10,582 nucleotides of DNA, taken from the NCBI GenBank assembly GCA_003697105.1, contig RFFQ01000195.1:1-10582 (forward strand), in the 5' to 3' direction. Below are positions 5,239 to 10,582 of this stretch, in pieces. This stretch comes from Gemmatimonadota bacterium (lineage in GTDB: Bacteria; 4572-55; J002). The notes beneath the pieces were generated by a model, which ran no database searches, was not told the DNA's origin, and saw nothing but the letters and a program-made list of their open reading frames with translations. How positions within the stretch are numbered: the first letter of the stretch is position 1; each line of letters opens with the position of its first letter. The position numbers and the translations under genes are program-made.

Positions 5239-7191
5239 ATGAAAAAATGGATGATGTTATTGTGGCTGAGTGGTATCTTTAGTATGTTAGCCAGCGCCAG
5301 CCCGGCGCGCCCAGTGGTCTATTTTCTACCCGGTGTGTTTGATAGTACCGTCGTGGAAATGCGGATTGAGGCAATGCGCTTCATGGGGGTGACAATGGAA
5401 AATCTCGGTAAAATAGATTCCGAATGGCAGACGACCCGCCTGCCGCAAACGGATATTTCCGACGAAATTCAAGGTTACCTGATCGAGACTCGCACCCAGT
5501 GGGCAAGTCCCCTCCACCAAACGGAGATGAAAAATCGCTTGTTGGGGTATCTACCGGTGGCGGATTATCTGGTGTATCTCGAGATGGACCAACCGGACCC
5601 CAATTACCGCTGGATTTACGTGGTGATCTTCCCGTTGCGGGGCAGTAACACTCCCATTGTGCTCGAACGCGAACAGTACCGCGTGGATGATCATCTTGCT
5701 GAAAATATCGATGCGGCGGCGAATCGAGCGGCGCACAAAATATATAACAAGGTGCAGGAACTTACCCGTACCGCTTTTCGGGAGGAAAACAAGCGGCAAG
5801 TGGTGTTTGTGGTAGATGAGTCCGAAACGATGAAAACAAATGACCCGGATCGCATCCGTGCCGATGTGATCGATTTTATCATCGCCAATGTTCTGCATGA
5901 GTTTGATGAGGTGGGGCTGGTCGGCTTTAACTCCTTCAAAGAAACACGAACGATCCTGCCCTTAACGCCGGTGGAAACTTTGCGGAAACGCCAAAAATGG
6001 CCTGCCCAACAGATTCAAAATCAGCGGCGAGGGGGTAAATTTACGAATTTATATGCCGGATTACAACAGGCAGACCAACTATTTCAGGCAACCCCCCCAG
6101 CGGCGTGTCAGGTGGTCATTTTGCTCTCGGATGGTATTACCCGCCAGCAAAACGGTGACTCGGAACTGGATATTGCCGGTCTCAAGCGGCTTAAAAAAGT
6201 TAATGGAGTGGAACTCGGACGCACGGAAAAAGAGATTCATACGGCGGTGTATGACCAACTATTGCCACGATTGTTAGCCAATTTTCGGGAACGTGGCGTT
6301 CAACTGCACACGATCACCTTCGCCAAAGAAAGCGGGCGAGGGTTTACCTACATGGAAGAACTCGACCGTCTTCCCGATGGCATCAACGATGCCCTGATTT
6401 TAACGACGCGGTTTGATAGTCTCTATGCGGAAATTTTAACCCAAACGCTAAACCCCCAACGGTGCCGTCCGGGGGTGCATTCCCAATATCAGTATGAATC
6501 GATCCAGCTTCAACGGGGCAAAAATTACATTAAATACCTGGATGTCAGCCGTGATCCGGCGGATTTGCGCACCGATGTGTTTTTTAGTGAAAAAGTTGAT
6601 TTTAGCGATGGCAAGCCGGAGGTGATTTTATACACTCCCGATAATCGTATCTACCACAAAACGAGTGCGGGGCTTGGCAAGCGGAGCAGTATCTCCTTTT
6701 TCGTGCCGCAGGATAGTATTGCCAAATATGCAGCGGTGCCCGGTCGCTGGCGGATTGAAATCACACAAGTGGACGTAAATGTGGGGGCGGTTGTTGGGTT
6801 TGAATGGCTTTCGCGCCGGTCTGCCCCCCTATTGCTCTCCGCGTGGATTGACCCGGAAACGAACGAATGGTTTTTTGAGACCAATGACGTTCAAGCCATG
6901 ATGCAAATTGTACAGGACTTTCTCAATTCACTCCAGTTCCAAAACTGGACGGGTAAAATGACGGTGCGCGGCACAGAAACCACCATTCAAGCAGGTGGTA
7001 TTGAGGATACGCAGGCGGTAGAAATCACCGTTGAAAAAGAGACGCCCGAATCCGAACCGGTTATTACCCGCACGATTCCTGCCGAATCCCCTCCGAAAAA
7101 ATTCCCGTGGTGGTGGGTGATTTTGGGTATTGTTTTGGTGACCGGCGTTGCAACCGGTGCGTATTTCCGGTGGCGAAAACGGACGTATTAG
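5239..7191 (+). CDS. Secreted von Willebrand factor A (vWA) domain protein with C-terminal membrane anchor
   Basis: The ATG at 5239 (GAGG at 5230-5233, 5-nt spacing) is preferred to GTG 5197 because it starts a signal peptide, MKKWMMLLWLSGIFSMLASA, with likely cleavage near residue 20-23. The product is 650 aa. Residues 24-180 are an unrecognised alpha/beta domain. Residues 187-400 are a vWA domain. Its metal-binding (MIDAS) set is complete except that the usual DxSxS reads D193-E-S195-E-T197; the other ligands are T269 (GKFTN) and D298 (LLSDGI). Residues 410-600 are beta-rich with no family I recognise. A Pro/Glu-rich spacer (about 600-620) leads to one helix, WWWVILGIVLVTGVATGAYF (624-643), then RWRKRTY. 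This predicts a periplasmic body anchored by its C terminus. vWA domains usually bind partner proteins through a divalent cation. As the last gene of the operon it is a likely partner of the transglutaminase-like protein and the two small proteins. A MoxR-type ATPase, common near such proteins, is absent. Confidence 0.85.
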   Translation: MKKWMMLLWLSGIFSMLASASPARPVVYFLPGVFDSTVVEMRIEAMRFMGVTMENLGKIDSEWQTTRLPQTDISDEIQGYLIETRTQWASPLHQTEMKNRLLGYLPVADYLVYLEMDQPDPNYRWIYVVIFPLRGSNTPIVLEREQYRVDDHLAENIDAAANRAAHKIYNKVQELTRTAFREENKRQVVFVVDESETMKTNDPDRIRADVIDFIIANVLHEFDEVGLVGFNSFKETRTILPLTPVETLRKRQKWPAQQIQNQRRGGKFTNLYAGLQQADQLFQATPPAACQVVILLSDGITRQQNGDSELDIAGLKRLKKVNGVELGRTEKEIHTAVYDQLLPRLLANFRERGVQLHTITFAKESGRGFTYMEELDRLPDGINDALILTTRFDSLYAEILTQTLNPQRCRPGVHSQYQYESIQLQRGKNYIKYLDVSRDPADLRTDVFFSEKVDFSDGKPEVILYTPDNRIYHKTSAGLGKRSSISFFVPQDSIAKYAAVPGRWRIEITQVDVNVGAVVGFEWLSRRSAPLLLSAWIDPETNEWFFETNDVQAMMQIVQDFLNSLQFQNWTGKMTVRGTETTIQAGGIEDTQAVEITVEKETPESEPVITRTIPAESPPKKFPWWWVILGIVLVTGVATGAYFRWRKRTY

Positions 7192-7232
7192 CGGCAGAAT
7201 CCCGGGTAGCCGGTACGGATGTTGGGGGGAAG

Positions 7233-7262
7233 TTGCCGGAAACCCCTCTGAATTTTGATAAA
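7233..7262 (+). promoter_or_regulatory. Weak candidate promoter upstream of alaS
   Basis: The 115-nt gap between the vWA gene and alaS contains TTGCCG (7233-7238) and, 18 nt on, GATAAA (7257-7262), each a 4/6 match to the sigma70 boxes. There is no clear terminator in the gap: a GGGG/CCCC pairing near 7225-7246 has a long loop and no T-run. Readthrough from the upstream operon is therefore possible. Confidence 0.25.
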
Positions 7263-7289
7263 TGAACCGAGATTTTTCACTTTGAGTGC

Positions 7290-7295
7290 AAGGAG
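7290..7295 (+). promoter_or_regulatory. Ribosome binding site for alaS
   Basis: AAGGAG lies 11 nt before ATG 7307. It falls inside the longer frame that would begin at GTG 7286, so ATG 7307 is taken as the start. The resulting N terminus, MKTANQIRQDFLDFF, has the family's usual beginning. Confidence 0.8.
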
Positions 7296-7306
7296 TATTC
7301 TTTAAT

Positions 7307-10300
7307 ATGAAAACCGCAAATCAAATCCGGCAGGATTTTTTAGATTTTTTTGCTTCCAAAGACCATACGATTGTGCCCAGTGCTCCGGTGGTGCCCCACG
7401 GAGACCCTACGTTGTTGTTTACCAACGCCGGTATGAATCAATTTAAAGATGTCTTTTTAGGACAGGGAACGCGTCGTTATACGCGAGCGGCGGACACCCA
7501 AAAATGTATCCGAGTTTCCGGCAAACACAACGATCTGGAAGAAGTTGGGCGGGATGGTTACCATCACACCTTTTTTGAGATGTTGGGTAACTGGAGTTTT
7601 GGGGATTACTACAAAAAAGAAGCCATCGAGTGGGCATGGGAACTCCTGACCGAGGTTTGGAAATTACCCAAAGACCGGTTGTTTGCCACCGTTTACAGGG
7701 ATGACGATGAGGCATTTGAACTCTGGAAGACCTGTACAGACATTGGCGAAGATCGTATTTTGCGGTTTGGGGAAAAAGATAACTTTTGGGAGATGGGTGA
7801 CACCGGTCCCTGTGGTCCCTGTTCCGAAATTCATTATGACCGTACCCCAGATAAATCCGGTAAATCGCTGGTCAATGCGGGTGTGCCGGAGGTCATGGAA
7901 ATCTGGAATCTGGTCTTTATCCAATACAACCGGGAAGCAGACGGCTCGTTAAAAGAACTGCCGGCGAAACATGTGGATACGGGTATGGGTTTTGAGCGTA
8001 TCGTGGCGGTTCTTCAAAACAAAACCTCCAATTATGACACCGATATTTTTACGCCGATTATCGCGAAAATTGCGGAAATCGCCGGAGTGCCGTACTATCC
8101 GGATGAACGGGGCATCCCCCATCAGGTGATTGCCGACCATATCCGCATGATTACGTTTTCCATCGCGGATGGCGCGCTACCCTCCAACGTCGGGCGCGGC
8201 TATGTCATCCGCCGGATTTTGCGCCGGGCGGCGCGTTTCGGACGCAAACTGAATTTGCATGAACCGTTTTTGTACCAAATTGTCGATACCCTCGTCGAGA
8301 ATTACGGGCACATGTTCCCTGAACTGATCGAACAACAAGACCATGTCAAGCGTGTCATTGAAGCAGAAGAGACCAGCTTTAATCGCACTTTGGATCGCGG
8401 GATTCAGCTATTTGAGCAGGAGACTGAAGGTATTTCCAAACTGGCGGCGATAGACCGGGATATTCTGAGCCGGATGGAAGCCAATGCTGTTGCCGGCGAG
8501 GAACAGTATCGCCAAATGTTGCGTACTCTTCAACACCCTCTTGAGACCCATGCGCAGGCATTTGCCATGTGGTTGGATGAACTGAATGAGGTGTACCATC
8601 AGCAACTAAAATTGCTAGAACAAACACTGGATGAACTCAAGCAAGCACATCGATTACACGAAACCACCTGCCAACCCTTCATGGAGTATGTGGCAAATAC
8701 CGCCCGCGTTTTTGAGCGGAATTTGGAACGGGGTAGCGAACAGATCGAATCCTACGGCAAAGTGGAAGACCTAGACCCCCAAAACGCGGAGCGTAATCTT
8801 GCGGTGCTGTTGGATGCCTTGCGTGACATTTTTCAAAGTGATGATCCGCTAGCGACCAATGGCTTTAAACGCGCGCTACAGTACCATCTCCAACAGGATT
8901 ATATTATCCCCGGCGAGGTGGTTTTCCGTTTATACGACACCTATGGTTTCCCTGTGGATATGACCCGCCAAATGGCGGAAGAGCGTGGCTTGCAGATCGA
9001 TGAAAAAGGGTTTGAACAGGAGATGGCGGCGGCAAAAGCACGTTCCCGGGCAACAACCACCTTCAAAGTGAACTTATCCCAAGATGATAGCGATTGGATT
9101 CCCGTCGTGGCCGTGGATGAGATCGAATTCTTGGGCTATGAAGAGACCGAAGCGGATGCCCACATTGTTAAATATCGCTTTGAAGGTGACCAGATTCAAT
9201 TTGTGTTGGATCGAACTCCGTTTTATGCGGAATCTGGGGGACAGGTGGGCGATACCGGACGGGTTTATAACTCTGATTTTTCGATCCGGGTCGAAGATAC
9301 TCAAAAAATTAAAGGGCAGATTGTTCACATTGGAACCCTCCAACACGGGGAAATTACCGATAATCTGGCACGGGCAGTCATTGATAAAGACCGGCGGGCA
9401 GCAATCCGGCGTAATCACACCGCGACCCATCTGTTACATAAAGCGCTACGGGATGCGCTGGGTACGCATGTTCAACAAAAGGGATCGTTAGTTGCACCAG
9501 ACCGGTTGCGGTTCGATATTTCCCATTATGAGGCGATTGATGAGGCGACCTTACACAAGGTAGAATCGCATATCAATCAGAAAATCCTACAAAATATTCC
9601 GGTAGAGACCCACATCAAACCGCTGGAAGAGGCGCAAGCGATGGGGGCGATGGCGCTTTTCGGGGAAAAATATGATGAGATGGTACGGGTCGTTCAAATT
9701 GCGGATTATTCCTTGGAGCTTTGTGGCGGAACGCACTGCCGGGCTACCGGCGACATCGGGTTATGCAAGATTGTGAACGAGAGCAGTATCAGTGCTGGGG
9801 TGCGGCGGATCGAAGCCGTTACCGGTGAGGGTGCCCTTGCCGATATGGTAGAAAAAGAACACATTTTACAAACCGTAGCGCATACCTTGAAATGCGCGAT
9901 CCCGGAAGTGCCGCTCCGTGTGAATGATTTGCAAAACAAAATCAAAGCATTGCAAAAAGAAAATGAAGAACTGCAACAACAAGCTATCCGGGGGAAAATC
10001 GCGAATATCCTTGATGATGTTACAGAAGTAAACGGTGTACGTGTTCTGGCGACGCAACTGGACGGGGCGGATGGCGACGCCCTGAAATCCCTTTGTGATG
10101 AATTGCGTCCCAAATTAGGTCGTGGGATCGCGGTACTTGGCTCTGTGCTAGGTGGCAAAGTGGTGCTGGTGGTCATGGTCACGGATGATTTGGTAAAAAC
10201 AGGTGTCAAAGCGGGGGACATTATCAAACCGATTGCCAAAATCGTGGGTGGGGGCGGCGGCGGTCGTCCAAATCTTGCCCAAGCGGGTGGTAAAAATCCG

Positions 10301-10363
10301 GAAAAGTTGGGTGAAGCGATTCAACAAGTACCGGAGATTGTGGAAACGTTTTTGCCACAATGA
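7307..10363 (+). CDS. alaS: Alanyl-tRNA synthetase with a large helical insertion
   Basis: This enzyme charges tRNA-Ala with alanine in the cytosol and hydrolyses mischarged Ser- or Gly-tRNA. Catalytic-core signatures are LLFTNAGMNQFKDVFLG (37-52), RDGYHHTFFEMLGNWSFGDY (82-101), DNFWEMGDTGPCGPCSEIHYD (158-178) and VDTGMGFERI (223-232). The tRNA-recognition region includes NVGRGYVIRRILRRA (294-308) and RLYDTYGFPVDMT (541-553). The editing domain has DRTPFYAESGGQVGD (635-649), the zinc site H704/H708 (NHTATH) and C806/H810 (CGGTH). A coiled-coil linker (about 873-895) leads to the C-Ala domain, with GGGGGGRPNLAQAGG (981-995). All expected catalytic and editing residues are present. The length, 1018 aa, exceeds the roughly 875 of typical bacterial enzymes. 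The excess lies at residues 374-533, between FNRTLDRGIQLFEQE and IIPGEVVFRLYD, where most homologues have a short linker. The reading frame is intact throughout, so this is a real insertion and not a frameshift. Confidence 0.98.
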   Translation: MKTANQIRQDFLDFFASKDHTIVPSAPVVPHGDPTLLFTNAGMNQFKDVFLGQGTRRYTRAADTQKCIRVSGKHNDLEEVGRDGYHHTFFEMLGNWSFGDYYKKEAIEWAWELLTEVWKLPKDRLFATVYRDDDEAFELWKTCTDIGEDRILRFGEKDNFWEMGDTGPCGPCSEIHYDRTPDKSGKSLVNAGVPEVMEIWNLVFIQYNREADGSLKELPAKHVDTGMGFERIVAVLQNKTSNYDTDIFTPIIAKIAEIAGVPYYPDERGIPHQVIADHIRMITFSIADGALPSNVGRGYVIRRILRRAARFGRKLNLHEPFLYQIVDTLVENYGHMFPELIEQQDHVKRVIEAEETSFNRTLDRGIQLFEQETEGISKLAAIDRDILSRMEANAVAGEEQYRQMLRTLQHPLETHAQAFAMWLDELNEVYHQQLKLLEQTLDELKQAHRLHETTCQPFMEYVANTARVFERNLERGSEQIESYGKVEDLDPQNAERNLAVLLDALRDIFQSDDPLATNGFKRALQYHLQQDYIIPGEVVFRLYDTYGFPVDMTRQMAEERGLQIDEKGFEQEMAAAKARSRATTTFKVNLSQDDSDWIPVVAVDEIEFLGYEETEADAHIVKYRFEGDQIQFVLDRTPFYAESGGQVGDTGRVYNSDFSIRVEDTQKIKGQIVHIGTLQHGEITDNLARAVIDKDRRAAIRRNHTATHLLHKALRDALGTHVQQKGSLVAPDRLRFDISHYEAIDEATLHKVESHINQKILQNIPVETHIKPLEEAQAMGAMALFGEKYDEMVRVVQIADYSLELCGGTHCRATGDIGLCKIVNESSISAGVRRIEAVTGEGALADMVEKEHILQTVAHTLKCAIPEVPLRVNDLQNKIKALQKENEELQQQAIRGKIANILDDVTEVNGVRVLATQLDGADGDALKSLCDELRPKLGRGIAVLGSVLGGKVVLVVMVTDDLVKTGVKAGDIIKPIAKIVGGGGGGRPNLAQAGGKNPEKLGEAIQQVPEIVETFLPQ
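8426..8905 (+). other. Insertion segment inside alaS encoding about 160 helical residues
   Basis: Residues 374-533 of the synthetase have no counterpart that I recognise in standard AlaRS. They are rich in Glu, Gln, Leu and Ala with heptad-like spacing (for example LNEVYHQQLKLLEQTLDELK, 426-445), which predicts a helical bundle or coiled coil. Base composition and codon style look the same as in the rest of alaS, so there is no sign of a recent foreign insert. Boundaries are approximate. Confidence 0.7.
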
Positions 10364-10390
10364 ATTTGCCCCGTGCGCATCGAACAAAAT

Positions 10391-10420
10391 TGTAGAGACG
10401 TTGCATTGCAACGTCTCTAC
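10391..10420 (+). repeat. Near-perfect palindrome (14-bp arms) downstream of alaS
   Basis: GTAGAGACGTTGCA (10392-10405) and TGCAACGTCTCTAC (10407-10420) are exact reverse complements around a single T. The palindrome starts 28 nt after the alaS stop. As RNA it would form a strong hairpin. On the + strand no T-run follows, but on the - strand the hairpin is followed by AATTTTG, so any terminator action would be better for leftward transcription. It may also act as an mRNA 3'-end stabiliser. Similar GTAGAGACGTTGCATGCAACGTCTCTAC-type elements are, from memory, dispersed in several environmental bacterial genomes. Confidence 0.9.
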
Positions 10421-10507
10421 GGAATCCCACCGCATTGCAACGTCTCTACGGAATCCCACCACATTGCAACGTCTCTACGGAATTCCACCGCATTGCAACG
10501 TCTCTAC
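10403..10507 (+). repeat. Short tandem array of a 29-bp unit (about 3.6 copies) sharing the palindrome's right arm
   Basis: Units begin at 10403, 10432, 10461 and 10490 (the last partial). Each reads (G/A)CATTGCAACGTCTCTAC followed by GGAATCCCACC or, once, GGAATTCCACC. Copies differ at only one position each. Only the first unit is preceded by the complementary left arm, so one left arm faces four possible right arms. Confidence 0.92.
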
Positions 10508-10544
10508 GCCAACACCAACAACCTGCCCTATCTGTTGATGTGAA

Positions 10545-10582
10545 ATGACCCGTTTTAAAGACAAATACCGCATCGAAACCAC
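10545..10582 (+). CDS. Start of a probable IS200-like / REP-associated tyrosine (Y1) transposase (3' end outside window)
   Basis: ATG 10545 opens a frame reading MTRFKDKYRIET before the window ends. Many IS200-like transposases associated with short palindromic repeats begin with a closely similar (F/Y)K(N/D)KYRIE(S/T) stretch, followed by a WDY segment and the HUH motif, which lie beyond this window. Only 12 complete codons are visible and the ribosome binding site is weak, so the call rests on that N-terminal resemblance plus the palindromic repeats immediately upstream. Proteins of this group cut and join single-stranded DNA at palindromes. Completeness of the gene cannot be judged. Confidence 0.5.
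   Translation, partial: MTRFKDKYRIET

Noticed and set aside
7192-7306. Possible T-box or other leader riboswitch before alaS
   Set aside because: The gap is only 115 nt, with no T-box sequence, no antiterminator/terminator pair and no T-run.
9706-10239. 177-aa frame on the - strand opposite alaS
   Set aside because: Low-complexity Ser/Thr/Pro-rich shadow of the alaS coding strand, with no ribosome binding site or recognisable motif.
10245-10263. G-rich run inside alaS as a possible G-quadruplex or slippage site
   Set aside because: It encodes the GGGGGGRP loop that is a normal part of the AlaRS C-terminal domain.
10403-10507. CRISPR array
   Set aside because: The 29-bp period contains no variable spacers: the whole unit is repeated almost exactly, so it is a simple tandem repeat.

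Overview
The window is a gene-dense stretch of a bacterial chromosome with moderate GC content by eye. All recognisable genes lie on the + strand. Three envelope proteins carry Sec-type signal peptides and/or membrane anchors with periplasm-facing domains, a CheA/CheW-type signalling protein is present, and a short palindromic repeat family sits beside the start of a probable IS200-like/RAYT transposase. This mix is typical of large-genome environmental bacteria such as filamentous or uncultivated lineages. The sequence does not fix the phylum. The enlarged alanyl-tRNA synthetase would be a useful lineage marker.

Layout. (1) 1-2037: 3' part of a large CheA-like gene. It has an acidic tandem-repeat linker, a degenerate kinase core and a C-terminal CheW-like domain, and is closed by a strong intrinsic terminator (2065-2099). 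(2) 2113-7191: a probable single transcription unit that starts at a sigma70-like promoter just after that terminator. It holds a cation-dependent O-methyltransferase, an ArsN2-type GNAT acetyltransferase, a secreted TPR-transglutaminase with a C-terminal membrane anchor, a 60-aa TPR-like protein, a 55-aa single-pass membrane protein beginning at GTG 5057, and a secreted, membrane-anchored von Willebrand factor A (vWA) protein. Most junctions overlap or abut (ATGA, ATGA, TAA-ATG, 11-bp overlap, 14-bp gap), so translation is probably coupled. (3) 7307-10363: alaS, encoding a 1018-aa alanyl-tRNA synthetase with about 150 extra helical residues between the catalytic region and the conserved RLYDTYGFP segment. 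(4) 10391-10507: a 29-bp palindrome whose right arm recurs in a short tandem array. Downstream, at 10545, begins a frame resembling the N terminus of IS200-like/REP-associated transposases, cut by the window end.

How the genes may work together. The first two genes of the operon look like small-molecule modifying enzymes (methyl and acetyl transfer). The next four look like an envelope module: two periplasmic domain proteins anchored by C-terminal helices (transglutaminase fold and vWA/MIDAS fold), with a small TPR protein and a small membrane protein encoded between them. This resembles in parts list the vWA/TPR/transglutaminase loci around MoxR ATPases, but no MoxR ATPase is present here. 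It is the best candidate for an undescribed system in the window.
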